From: Phyllobacteriaceae bacterium
GTDB taxonomy: Bacteria; Pseudomonadota; Alphaproteobacteria; Rhizobiales; Rhizobiaceae
Reading direction: 5' to 3'
DNA length: 37,304 nucleotides
Assembly (NCBI GenBank): GCA_002708825.1
Contig: PAPF01000020.1
Location: forward strand, 1 to 37,304
In this document: positions 23,223-31,814 of the stretch, piece after piece
Layout of the letters: each line of letters starts with the position of its first letter
Numbering within the stretch: position 1 is the stretch's first letter
The notes under the pieces: model-generated
What the model saw: only the letters and a program-made list of their open reading frames with translations
The model's database searches: none
What the model was told of the DNA's origin: nothing
Made by a program: the position numbers and the translations under genes

Positions 23223-24050
23223 AGCCTGCAGCACCCGGAATGTCGAGGGTTCCTGTTCAAGCCGCTCAAGCCTTTGCAGGAATTCGGTGATGACGGGCAG
23301 CACCGTGCCGGGCTTCTCCGCGTGGGGCGCGTGGCCGCAATCGGGCACGGCCAGGATCTCGCAGGGGCTGTAGGTGCGTTCTTCCAGTGCTTCCATATGC
23401 GCCATCGTGCCGTATTGGTCGTCGCGCCCCTGGATGCCGAGCACCGGCACACGCACCTCGTCGATGGCGTATTCGATGTTCCATTCCCGGAATTCCGGCG
23501 TCAGCCAACCGCTGTTCCAGCCGTTGAAGGCATCGTCCACATGGTCGTGATAGCGTGCCAGCTTTTCCCGCAGATTGCCCTCGTCATAGGCTTTGCGAGC
23601 CTGGCTGATTGCGGCCAGTCCGAAATCCTCGGTGAAGAAATGAGGTGCGATCAGGATGAGGCCGCGCACGCGATGATCCTGCATATTGCCGAGGTAGAGC
23701 GTGGCAATGGAACCGCCGTCCGAATGACCGAGCAGGACGCCCCGCCGGAAGCCGATTGCGTCCAGCACATGCGGGAGAACGTCCACCGCCTCGTCGCGCA
23801 TGTAGTCGATGCTCCAAGGCGCCGGGTAGGAGGACGACCGGCCATAGCCGCGCCTGTCATAGGCGAAGACACCGAAACCCGTGGCCGCCTGGAGCGTCTC
23901 CGGAAAGTCGCGCCACAATTCCACCGACCCCAGTCCTTCATGCAGCAGGACAATGGTTGGCGCTTCATCAGGTGGGGGCCCCCAGCAGCGCCCGTTCAGT
24001 TGCGCCCCGGCGACATCGAGCGTCACCGGATGATCTGATTGCCAGTCCAT
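23208..24050 (-). CDS. Alpha/beta-fold hydrolase
   Basis: 280 residues from the ATG at 24050, chosen because GGAG lies 7 bases upstream (the open frame continues to 24152 without a comparable site). Oxyanion region LLHEGLGSVELW; nucleophile elbow GHSDGGSIA; acid in IQGRDDQYG; catalytic histidine in PDCGHAPHAEKPG. The elbow GHSDGG is typical of esterase/dehalogenase-type enzymes with a short lid (ARYHDHVDDAFNGWNSGWL). The substrate cannot be inferred. The gene converges on the MAPEG gene and is divergent from the helicase-like gene. Confidence 0.92.
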   Translation of the reverse strand: MDWQSDHPVTLDVAGAQLNGRCWGPPPDEAPTIVLLHEGLGSVELWRDFPETLQAATGFGVFAYDRRGYGRSSSYPAPWSIDYMRDEAVDVLPHVLDAIGFRRGVLLGHSDGGSIATLYLGNMQDHRVRGLILIAPHFFTEDFGLAAISQARKAYDEGNLREKLARYHDHVDDAFNGWNSGWLTPEFREWNIEYAIDEVRVPVLGIQGRDDQYGTMAHMEALEERTYSPCEILAVPDCGHAPHAEKPGTVLPVITEFLQRLERLEQEPSTFRVLQASNEQ

Positions 24051-24262
24051 GAAAATCTCCGTCGCGATTTCATGAAAAATAATACATTGATCGGCCGCGA
24101 TCCACCCCGTGAGCAGCCATGAAGGACGAATTGCACCGATATCTGCGATCACATGGATCGTGCTGAAAGATAAAGTATTGCATTATAATTCTCGAATTCC
24201 GAGTGCCTGAAAGGCAGGCGACCGGGTCACAGCCGGAACCGGCTCGGCGCGAATGCCGTAAA

Positions 24263-24281
24263 GTAAACGCGGACCGTTTAC
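24263..24281. promoter_or_regulatory. Palindromic operator-like site upstream of the helicase-like gene
   Basis: GTAAACG and CGTTTAC form perfect 7-base arms around CGGAC. It lies 51 bases before the ATG at 24333, downstream of a perfect TATAAT (24184-24189) that has no good -35 partner. An operator for an unidentified dimeric regulator is the simplest reading. Confidence 0.5.
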
Positions 24282-24332
24282 CCGAATAGCATGAAGCACT
24301 AATTTAAGGGCGATGCAGGGGATGACGTCCTT

Positions 24333-25622
24333 ATGACTGACGACGAAGCAATGGTGCCGGGCAATCTTCGCCAGGACAGGATGGTGGCTGTCCGGTTTGA
24401 TGGTCCGGCATTGCTCACCGGCCCCGCGGGGTCGGGCAAGTCGGCGACACTGCTTCGCCGGGCCGTTCGCCTGCTGGAGGCCGACAGCGAAGCAAGGGTC
24501 GCGCTGGCAACAATGACGCCGCTCCATGCGCGCAGGCTGGAATCCGAATTTGCCCTTCTGTGCGCGGGCAGGGCCGGATTTGCTTCCCGGATGACGATCG
24601 GGTCATGGCTGGAAGTGGCAGAGGAACTGCATGGCTATGTGGGAGGCCGTGTTCCGGTCATGGCGCCGCCAGGGCTGGTTCGCGACCAGGCGGCTTCGGC
24701 GCTGCTTGACGGCGGACATGCCTGCGGCCTCGACCGGATGATGGCGGAATGGGATCAGGTCGTCGACGCCTGGATGATCGCCGACGAGGCCGATTACCTC
24801 GGCGCCCCCAACCCTGATGGCATGCCGCCCCTGACGGTCTCGGAACGCGCTTCGCTCTGGCCCTATCTTGCCCGTCTGCGCAACGGGCTCGACGCACGCA
24901 TGCAGATGTCGAATGGCGACCTGTTTGCCCGCATGACTGACTACTACGACGGCAAGGAAGACAAGCCCTTTGATCACGTGCTTGTGGATGAGGCGCAGGA
25001 CCTTTCGTTCATCGAGGCGCGCTTCTTTGCCGCCATCGCGCCGGACGGGACGGACGGCCTGTTGCTGGCAGCCGAGGAAAGCATGCGCACCGTGCGGCCC
25101 TGGCTCGGAATGGAGGAGGCCGGCATCGACCTTGGCGGCCGCCTGGAGCGGCTGGAAGGCCCATGCCGCAGTCCCGGCCTGATCCGCTCCTTCTGCGCCG
25201 ATCTGATCGCCGGACGGTCATCGCGTCCCTGGCAGGGGCGTGACGGGCCGCTGGTCTTTGCCGCCGGCGAGGCGATACCCGGCAGCCTGGTCTCCTTTGC
25301 CGCGGCCCGCGACGGCCTGGAGAACCGGTCCTCCGCGATCCTCTGGCTGACGCCGGAAGGGCGGACCTGTGCCCGCGAGGCTGTCACGCTCGCCGGCATC
25401 GACACCGTGCAGGAGCCGCGCAAGGGCCATGTGGCCGTCCTCGGCGCCAATGACGCCAAGGGACTGGATTTCGACGCTGTCGCCGTCACCGGTTTCCACC
25501 AGGGCCTGCTCGACCGCGATCAGGCGCCGGCAGCCGATGCCCGCGCGGCGCTGGCGCGCCGGCTGGCCCATCTTGCCTGTACGCGTACGAAGGATACATT
25601 GCTGGTATGCCTCCAGGGGTGA
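24333..25622 (+). CDS. Minimal UvrD/Rep-like (SF1) ATPase, degenerate
   Basis: 429 residues, far shorter than UvrD/Rep (about 650-720). Walker A is TGPAGSGKSAT (Lys36), Walker B is HVLVDEAQDLS (Asp219, Glu220), a motif V-like KGLDFDAVAVTG lies near 376, and motif VI-like LACTRTKDTLLV at 415-426. The position where UvrD helicases have GDxxQ (motif III) reads LLLAAEESMRTV, so the polarity-sensing Gln is missing. Domains 1B and 2B appear shortened or absent. It may be an ATPase acting in DNA handling rather than a processive helicase; the function is unknown. It stands alone between divergent and downstream unrelated genes. Confidence 0.82.
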   Translation: MTDDEAMVPGNLRQDRMVAVRFDGPALLTGPAGSGKSATLLRRAVRLLEADSEARVALATMTPLHARRLESEFALLCAGRAGFASRMTIGSWLEVAEELHGYVGGRVPVMAPPGLVRDQAASALLDGGHACGLDRMMAEWDQVVDAWMIADEADYLGAPNPDGMPPLTVSERASLWPYLARLRNGLDARMQMSNGDLFARMTDYYDGKEDKPFDHVLVDEAQDLSFIEARFFAAIAPDGTDGLLLAAEESMRTVRPWLGMEEAGIDLGGRLERLEGPCRSPGLIRSFCADLIAGRSSRPWQGRDGPLVFAAGEAIPGSLVSFAAARDGLENRSSAILWLTPEGRTCAREAVTLAGIDTVQEPRKGHVAVLGANDAKGLDFDAVAVTGFHQGLLDRDQAPAADARAALARRLAHLACTRTKDTLLVCLQG

Positions 25623-25702
25623 CCCGCAAGGCCCTTGCGCTTTGGGGTCTGCCATGATCCTTACTGCACCCTGTGAATTGAACCGACTGGAACGGAAGTG
25701 CC

Positions 25703-26947
25703 ATGACCGACGCCGTGTTGAAGCCCGCCACCTCGAAACCTGCCCTGAAACCCAAGGACAAGCCCGATCTGGGTGCGTTCTCCTGGGAGGATCCCTTCCT
25801 GCTGGACAGCCAGCTTGACGAAGAGGAGCGGATGATCCGGCAATCGGCGTTCGACTTCGCCCAGGACCGGCTGGCGCGCCGCGTGGAGGACTTCTACCTC
25901 AATGAAAAGGCAGATCCGGCCATTTTCGCCGAAATGGGCGAAGCCGGCCTGCTCGGCGTCACCGTGCCCGAGGCCTATGGCGGCATCGGTGCGGGCTATG
26001 TCACCTACGGCCTCGTCGCCCGCGAGGTCGAGCGCATCGACAGCGGCTTCCGCTCCATGATGAGCGTGCAATCCTCGCTCGTCATGTATCCCATCTATGC
26101 CTACGGTTCGGAGGAGCAGCGCAAGCGTTACCTGCCAAAGCTGGCAAGCGGCGAATGGGTCGGCTGTTTCGGCCTGACCGAACCGGACGCCGGTTCCGAT
26201 CCGGGCGGCATGAAGACCCGTGCGGCAAAGACCGACGGCGGCTATGTGCTCAACGGTTCCAAGATGTGGATCTCCAACAGCCCCATCGCCGATGTCTTCG
26301 TGGTCTGGGCGAAATCCGAGGCCCATGGCGGCAAGATCAGGGGCTTCGTGCTTGGAAAGGGCATGAAGGGCCTGTCCGCCCCCAAGATCGAGGGCAAGCT
26401 GTCACTGCGCGCCTCGGTGACGGGCGAGATCGTGCTCGACAATGTCGAGGTCGGCGAGGAGGCGCTGCTGCCGCATGTCGAGGGTCTCAAGGGCCCCTTC
26501 GGCTGTCTCAACCGTGCCCGCTACGGCATTGCCTGGGGCGTGATGGGGGCCGCGGAGGATTGCTGGCTGCAGGCTCGCCAGTATGGCCTTGACCGCAAGC
26601 AGTTCGGCAAGCCGCTTGCCGGCACGCAGCTTTACCAGAAGAAGCTCGCCGACATGCAGACCGAAATCGCGCTCGGGCTTCAGGCTGCGCTGCGCGTCGG
26701 GCGCCTGATGGACGAGGCTGCCGCCGCGCCGGAAATGATCTCGATCATCAAGCGCAACAATTGCGGCAAGGCGCTGGATATCGCCAGGCTTGCCCGCGAC
26801 ATGCATGGCGGCAACGGCATCCAGGTGGGCTACAAGGTCATGCGTCACGCCGCAAACCTTGAAACCGTGAATACCTACGAGGGCACGCATGACGTCCATG
26901 CGCTGATCCTCGGCCGCGCCCAGACGGGCATCCAGGCCTTCTTCTGA
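25703..26947 (+). CDS. gcdH: Glutaryl-CoA dehydrogenase
   Basis: 414 residues, acyl-CoA dehydrogenase fold. N-terminal helical region [20 protein letters not shown]; flavin-site stretch [21 protein letters not shown]; Glu393 in [20 protein letters not shown] is the catalytic base at the GcdH position, with the conserved Arg context in [18 protein letters not shown]. It oxidises and decarboxylates glutaryl-CoA to crotonyl-CoA in lysine, tryptophan and aromatic-acid breakdown, reducing electron-transfer flavoprotein. It is followed at 2 bases by a DUF2478 gene. Sequence identity to GcdH is high enough that I see no competing assignment. Confidence 0.95.
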   Translation: MTDAVLKPATSKPALKPKDKPDLGAFSWEDPFLLDSQLDEEERMIRQSAFDFAQDRLARRVEDFYLNEKADPAIFAEMGEAGLLGVTVPEAYGGIGAGYVTYGLVAREVERIDSGFRSMMSVQSSLVMYPIYAYGSEEQRKRYLPKLASGEWVGCFGLTEPDAGSDPGGMKTRAAKTDGGYVLNGSKMWISNSPIADVFVVWAKSEAHGGKIRGFVLGKGMKGLSAPKIEGKLSLRASVTGEIVLDNVEVGEEALLPHVEGLKGPFGCLNRARYGIAWGVMGAAEDCWLQARQYGLDRKQFGKPLAGTQLYQKKLADMQTEIALGLQAALRVGRLMDEAAAAPEMISIIKRNNCGKALDIARLARDMHGGNGIQVGYKVMRHAANLETVNTYEGTHDVHALILGRAQTGIQAFF

Positions 26948-26949
26948 GG

Positions 26950-27492
26950 ATGGGTGCGCTAGAGGCCGATCCCACGATGGACGAGACCGGTTTGCCCGTC
27001 GCGGCCATTGTCGCGCCGAAGGGCGCCGATGCGGATGGCCTCCTGACCGGACTGGCCGGACAACTTGCAGGCCGCGGCCTGGCGGTCATCGGCCATGTCC
27101 AGTCATCCGGCGGCAACGATGCCATGCTGCTCGTCGATGTCGGCTGCGGCACCGCAACCGGCATCTCGCAGGACCTGGGCGCCGGGGCACAGGGGTGCCG
27201 CCTCGACTCCGCTGCGCTGGCCGGTGCTGTCGGCCCGCTTCTCGCGGCCATGGACGAAGGGCCGGATCTCGTCATCGTCAATCGCTTCGGCAAGGACGAG
27301 GCGGAAGGCCGCGGGTTCCGCGCCGTGTTCGAGAAGGCCTGCGAACTGGGCATCCCGGTCCTGACCGTGGTGCGCGAGGCCTATCTTGACGACTGGCGCG
27401 CCATGACCGGTTCGGCGTGCAACGAATTGCCCGCGCATGCCGGACGGCTGGAGGACTGGCTCGCCGCCCATCTGGCCCCGCGCGCGGCCTGA
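26950..27492 (+). CDS. DUF2478 protein
   Basis: 180 residues; the start may instead be the ATG at 26977 (MDETGLPVAA). P-loop-like fold of a nucleotide-binding protein: VAAIVAPKGADADGLLTGLA at the N-terminus, ISQDLGAGAQGCRLD, and the family hallmark NRFGKDEAEGRGFRAVFEKA, then VLTVVREAYLDDW. Family members are often near molybdate or metal genes, but the function is unknown. It is 2 bases after gcdH and 41 bases before the MFS gene, so the three are probably cotranscribed. Confidence 0.88.
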   Translation: MGALEADPTMDETGLPVAAIVAPKGADADGLLTGLAGQLAGRGLAVIGHVQSSGGNDAMLLVDVGCGTATGISQDLGAGAQGCRLDSAALAGAVGPLLAAMDEGPDLVIVNRFGKDEAEGRGFRAVFEKACELGIPVLTVVREAYLDDWRAMTGSACNELPAHAGRLEDWLAAHLAPRAA

Positions 27493-27533
27493 CCATTCGC
27501 GCCCCCGTGGCGCCCTGAAAGGAAAGCCTCCCC

Positions 27534-28994
27534 GTGAACCGAATCCTGCCCATGATCCTGGCGGTCGCGCTGTTCATGGAGAACATGGATTCCACGGTCA
27601 TCGCCACCGCGCTGCCGGTGATCGCCGCCGATCTCGGCACCAGCCCCGTGGCTTTGAAACTGGCGCTGACGGCCTATCTTGTTTCGCTCGCCATCTTCAT
27701 TCCGGTGAGCGCCTTCATGGCCGACCGCTTCGGTGCGCGGCGTGTCTTCCGCATCGCCATCGCCGTGTTCATGCTGGGATCGCTGGCCTGCGCGGTGGCC
27801 AATTCGCTGGGCGCCTTCGTTGCGGCACGCTTCCTGCAGGGCATGGGCGGCGCCATGATGACGCCGATCGCCCGGCTCATCCTGGTGCGTGCCACCCGCA
27901 AGGAAGACCTCGTCAACGCCATGGCATGGCTGACCATTCCCGCCCTGTTCGGTCCCTTCGCCGGGCCGCCGCTGGGCGGCTTTATCACCACCTGGTTTTC
28001 GTGGCACTGGATCTTCCTGATCAACCTGCCGATCGGCCTCCTCGGCATCGTCCTTGCCGGCCGTTACCTGCCGGAGACCGAGCGGACCGAAACCGGCCGC
28101 ATCGACTGGCGCGGCTTTGTCCTGGCGGGCGTGGCGGCTTCGGGCGTCGTTTTCGGCCTGTCGGTCATTTCCCTGCCGGCCTTGCCGCCGGTGGTGGGCA
28201 TGGCCGCGCTCGTGGCCGGTATCGTTTCCGCCGTGCTCTACATGCGCCACGCACGGCATGCGCCCGCGCCGCTGCTGGACCTGACCCTGTTCCGCGAGCC
28301 GGCCTTCCGCGCCACGATCACGGGGCTGTTGCTGTTTCGCATCGGCTCCGGCGCAACGCCATTCCTGCTGCCGCTGCTGTTCCAGTTGTCCTTCGGCATG
28401 AGCGCCTTCCAGTCCGGCATGGTCACGTTTGCGGGCGCGGGTGGCGCGCTCATCATGAAATTCGCCGCCGCGCCCATCCTGCGCGCCGTCGGCTTCCGTA
28501 CCACCATCGTGCTTGCGGTCCTGTTGTCGGCGGCCATCATTGCCGCCAGCGCGCTCTTTACCGGGCAGACGCCCTGGCTGGTCCTGGTCGGCGTGTTGCT
28601 TGCCGGCGGCCTGGCGCGCTCGCTTTTCTTCACCTCCGCCTCGGCGCTGACCTTCTCCGGCCTTGGACCCGAGCAGGCCGCGCAGGCGACAGCCATTTCC
28701 GCGGTCAACCAGCAGGTGGCCATCGCCCTCGGCGTGGCTCTGGCAGGCCTCATCCTCGAGGCAACAGGGACGATCACCGGCAACGGCTTCGATTCCACGG
28801 CCTTCGCCACCGCCTTCGTGCTGGTGGGACTGGTCGCCGCAAGCGCCATCCTGCCGTTTCTCGGCCTGCCGGGCGAAACCGGTGCCGAGATGAGCGGCCA
28901 CCGCCGCCATGGGGCCGGTGGTCAGGCCCCGGTCTCGTCGGTTCCGCCGGCGTCTTCCGCGCTGCGGCCCCTGAAGTCGCGCGCCAACAGGTAG
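27534..28994 (+). CDS. MFS drug:H+ antiporter, DHA2-like
   Basis: 486 residues with about 14 membrane helices. MFS markers: [20 protein letters not shown] in helix 1 (typical of DHA2 EmrB-type exporters), [14 protein letters not shown] (loop 2-3 motif A), and [20 protein letters not shown]. The N-terminus is not a cleaved signal but helix 1. The substrate is unknown. The last 73 bases overlap the 3' end of rlmE on the other strand; the hydrophilic C-tail ([16 protein letters not shown]...) is encoded there. Confidence 0.93.
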   Translation: MNRILPMILAVALFMENMDSTVIATALPVIAADLGTSPVALKLALTAYLVSLAIFIPVSAFMADRFGARRVFRIAIAVFMLGSLACAVANSLGAFVAARFLQGMGGAMMTPIARLILVRATRKEDLVNAMAWLTIPALFGPFAGPPLGGFITTWFSWHWIFLINLPIGLLGIVLAGRYLPETERTETGRIDWRGFVLAGVAASGVVFGLSVISLPALPPVVGMAALVAGIVSAVLYMRHARHAPAPLLDLTLFREPAFRATITGLLLFRIGSGATPFLLPLLFQLSFGMSAFQSGMVTFAGAGGALIMKFAAAPILRAVGFRTTIVLAVLLSAAIIAASALFTGQTPWLVLVGVLLAGGLARSLFFTSASALTFSGLGPEQAAQATAISAVNQQVAIALGVALAGLILEATGTITGNGFDSTAFATAFVLVGLVAASAILPFLGLPGETGAEMSGHRRHGAGGQAPVSSVPPASSALRPLKSRANR

Positions 28995-29656
28995 AGCTCC
29001 ACGCTTTCGGCGCGGCTTGCCGCCGGCTTGACGTGGTGCACGGAGCGGAAATTCTTCTTCAGCATGTCCAGAAGCTGGTTCTCCGTGCCGCCCTGGAAGG
29101 TCTTGGCGAGGAAATGCCCGCCGGGCTTGAGCACGCGGATGGCGAAATCGGCCGCCACCTCGCACAGATGCTGCGTGCGGATATGATCGGTCTTGCGATG
29201 GCCGGTGGTCGGGGCGGCCATGTCGGAGATGACGAGATCGGGCGCTCCGCCCAGCGTTTCGATGAGCAGGGCAGGGGCGTCGTCGTCCAGGAAATCCTTT
29301 TGCAGGATGATGGCGCCGGGCACCGGGTCCATTTCGAGGTAGTCGATGCCCACGACGCTGGGCTTCTCTTCGTCGGAACCCACGATGGCACCGGCCACCT
29401 GGCACCATCCGCCCGGCGCGGCGCCGAGATCGATGACCTTCTGGCCGGGCTTGAGCAGGTGATAGCGCTCGTCGATCTCCAGCAGCTTGAAGGCCGCCCG
29501 CGAGCGGTAGCCTTCCTGCCGCGCCTTGTGGACATAGGGATCGTTCAGCTGCCGCTCGATCCACCGCCGCGAGGAGTTTTTCAGGCCGCGCTTCTTCTTC
29601 ACCCTGGTCTTGAGCATGCGCGGCTGGTTGCCGCTGCCCTTGGTCGTCTTTGCCAT
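28922..29656 (-). CDS. rlmE: 23S rRNA (uridine-2'-O)-methyltransferase RlmE
   Basis: 244 residues from [11 protein letters not shown]. The basic N-terminus ([14 protein letters not shown]) binds RNA. The SAM site is [15 protein letters not shown]. The K-D-K-E catalytic tetrad is visible in [36 protein letters not shown] and SVELYLLA. It methylates U2552 (E. coli numbering) in the ribosomal A-loop. It is 5 bases downstream of the Ppx/GppA gene, a linkage common in Hyphomicrobiales. Confidence 0.96.
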   Translation of the reverse strand: MAKTTKGSGNQPRMLKTRVKKKRGLKNSSRRWIERQLNDPYVHKARQEGYRSRAAFKLLEIDERYHLLKPGQKVIDLGAAPGGWCQVAGAIVGSDEEKPSVVGIDYLEMDPVPGAIILQKDFLDDDAPALLIETLGGAPDLVISDMAAPTTGHRKTDHIRTQHLCEVAADFAIRVLKPGGHFLAKTFQGGTENQLLDMLKKNFRSVHHVKPAASRAESVELYLLARDFRGRSAEDAGGTDETGA

Positions 29657-29661
29657 GGGGT

Positions 29662-31131
29662 TCAATTGCCTCCCGGACGCGGTCGGTTGCGCCGCCGCCA
29701 GACGCCGTCGCGCGCCATCAGTTCGGTGAGTATGCCTTCGCGCAGGCCCCGGTCGGCCACGCGCAGCCGCTCTGAGGGCCAGGCCCGGCGGATGGCTTCG
29801 AGGATGGCGCAGCCTGCCAGCACGAGATCGGCGCGGTCGGCCCCGATGCACGGATTGGCCATGCGCGCGTCGAAATCCCAGCCCAGCAGGCGCTCCGTCA
29901 TGGCCGTCACATCGCCGGAATTGAGCCAGATGCCGTCGATGCGGCGGCGGTCATAGCGTTCCAGTTCAAGGAAGACGCCGGCCAGCGTCGTCACCGTGCC
30001 GGACGTGCCGAGCAGGTGGAAACGCGTGTCCCCGGACAGGTGCGCGAGACGGTCGCGGCCCTCGAAATCGGCGATCATGACCGAAACGTCGGCCACCATG
30101 GCCTCGAAGATTTCGCGTGTCACGTCGCGTCCGCCGAAGCGCTCGGCCAGCGAGACGACGCCGACCGGCAGCGAGGTCCAGGACACGATGTGGTGCGCCA
30201 GGTGGGGCGAGCGCCGGCCGGGAATGTCGATAAGCGCGATTTCCGACGAGCCACCGCCAATGTCGAACAGCACCGCGCCGGGCGTGTTGCGCTCCACCAG
30301 CGTCCCGCAACCGGAAACGGCCAGCCGGGCTTCCGTTTCCCGGTTGACGATTTCCAGCTTGAGACCCGTTTCGCGGCGCACGCGCTCGATGAATTCCGCC
30401 CCGTTGGCGGCCGAGCGGCACGCCTCCGTGGCGATCAGGCGCGCCCGGCGCACTCGCCTTGCCTTCAGCTTGGCTGCGCAGACCTGCAACGCCTCGATGG
30501 CGCGATCCATGGCCGCGTCGGACAGGCGTCCGGTCGCCGTAAGGCCCTCGCCGAGCCGTACGATGCGCGAAAAGGCATCCACGACGCGGAACTGGCCGGG
30601 CCGCGTCGGTGTCGCCATGAGCAGGCGGCAATTGTTCGTGCCAAGGTCAAGCGCGGCATAGATGGGTGCGTCGGACGGATTGGAGCGAAGCGTCGCCGGC
30701 ATGCCATGGGCATGGCGCTGGCCGTTGGCCGACCGCGCCGCCGTGGCGGCATGGTGATGACCGGCCGGACGCCGTTGCGACGTCTCCGGGACCGGCGGTT
30801 CGGAAACCGGTGCACGCGCTGGAACCGCGGTGTCCGCCGCCGTGCCCGCACGTGCCTCGCCATCGCGGACGAAGGGCTTTCGCCGTCCGCGCCGGCGCTT
30901 TCGCTTGCGCTTGGGTTGCTCCGCGTCCGCTGAGGGTGCGTCGGGATTCCGGGCGTCGGTTTGGTGCGCGGCGGTCCTTCGCTTGCGCGGCCTGCGACGG
31001 CGCTTCTTGCCGTCACACGGGAAATCGGAGCGGCTGTCGTTGCCGCCACGCTCCCCGGACGCCCCGTCATTGGCCGGAGGTCGGCCGTCTTCGGGGTCTT
31101 TCACGGGCTTTTTCCTTGTCGCGCCGCGCAA
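29662..31131 (-). CDS. Ppx/GppA phosphatase with basic N-terminal extension
   Basis: 489 residues. The start is TTG at 31131, supported by GGAAGGG seven bases upstream; no in-frame ATG lies before the Met at residue 144. Residues 1-150 are Arg/Lys-rich and disordered ([24 protein letters not shown]). The actin-like ATPase fold follows: phosphate-1 loop [13 protein letters not shown] (159-171), [15 protein letters not shown], and [12 protein letters not shown]. It hydrolyses polyphosphate and/or pppGpp, so it likely tunes phosphate storage or the stringent response. The long basic leader could bind nucleic acid or polyphosphate. It heads the ppx-rlmE pair. Confidence 0.92.
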   Translation of the reverse strand: MRGATRKKPVKDPEDGRPPANDGASGERGGNDSRSDFPCDGKKRRRRPRKRRTAAHQTDARNPDAPSADAEQPKRKRKRRRGRRKPFVRDGEARAGTAADTAVPARAPVSEPPVPETSQRRPAGHHHAATAARSANGQRHAHGMPATLRSNPSDAPIYAALDLGTNNCRLLMATPTRPGQFRVVDAFSRIVRLGEGLTATGRLSDAAMDRAIEALQVCAAKLKARRVRRARLIATEACRSAANGAEFIERVRRETGLKLEIVNRETEARLAVSGCGTLVERNTPGAVLFDIGGGSSEIALIDIPGRRSPHLAHHIVSWTSLPVGVVSLAERFGGRDVTREIFEAMVADVSVMIADFEGRDRLAHLSGDTRFHLLGTSGTVTTLAGVFLELERYDRRRIDGIWLNSGDVTAMTERLLGWDFDARMANPCIGADRADLVLAGCAILEAIRRAWPSERLRVADRGLREGILTELMARDGVWRRRNRPRPGGN

Positions 31132-31275
31132 TACAACCCTTCCATGGCGATGCAGCAGGCGCTTGAGCTACTTGTTGAATACAGGATAACAGCCCTTCGC
31201 CGGTTCACAAAGCGAAATCCTGACGGCTGTCCGGACACCGGCAACGGAATTGCCGGTCTTGATCGCGGCGAAGGG

Positions 31276-31303
31276 TTGACTATTTGTCTGCCATGGGTAA
31301 TAC
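31276..31303 (+). promoter_or_regulatory. Promoter of tRNA-Gln
   Basis: TTGACT (31276-31281), a 16-base spacer and TAATAC (31298-31303), 48 bases before the tRNA 5' end. Confidence 0.65.
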
Positions 31304-31351
31304 GACGCCCAACCGGACTGCGGGCAACTGCTCCGCCTCCGGAACAGGCTT

Positions 31352-31425
31352 TGGGGAATAGGTTAACGGTAGACCCGCGGACTCTGACTCCGTTAGTCCT
31401 GGTTCGAATCCAGGTTCCCCAGCCA
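31352..31425 (+). tRNA. tRNA-Gln (anticodon CUG)
   Basis: A 74-base cloverleaf. The acceptor TGGGGAA/TTCCCCA is perfect, the anticodon stem GCGGA/TCCGT encloses CTCTGAC (anticodon CTG), the T-loop is TTCGAAT, the discriminator is G as in tRNA-Gln, and CCA is encoded. It reads CAG. Confidence 0.96.
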
Positions 31426-31814
31426 ACCGCTTCCTGACAAATCAGCCGACTGACACGGGTCACCCTGGTCGAGCAACTGTCATGCACGCGATCCCGGACC
31501 GTTGAGCGCTTCGGCAATGCGGTCCGGTCGCTTGACGCCGTTCGATTGGCGCGCGGCAGTTCGCAATAGCCGTGAGGGCTCTTGCCCTTGGCCGTATGGA
31601 CCGCGCCATGGCGCTGTCCGGTTCCGCTGAACAGCAGGCCGGCAGGCTGGAGGCCGGCATGACCGGCATGGGCCGGGTTGCAGCACGTTCGCAACGGACA
31701 CGATTTGTTCTGAAGGGCCGCATGCCAGCGGGATGTTTTCGGAAGGAAAACGGATTGTCTATCACTAATTTATCTGTTTAATGACTCCGAATTATATCAA
31801 TTGGAGCAATACGA
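31426..31814. other. Gene-free stretch between tRNA-Gln and the RTX gene
   Basis: 389 bases with no convincing gene. It contains GC-rich, partly repetitive sequence (several copies of GCCGGCA near 31640-31675) followed by an AT-rich section (about 31745-31800) that probably holds the promoter of the RTX gene, though I cannot place clear -35/-10 boxes. Confidence 0.5.

Noticed and set aside
27381-29956. Long frames overlapping the MFS, rlmE and Ppx genes in other frames
   Set aside because: Low-complexity translations antisense to or out of frame with clearly conserved genes.
31572-31781. Small gene of 69 codons between tRNA-Gln and the RTX gene
   Set aside because: No ribosome site, no recognisable motif, and repetitive composition.
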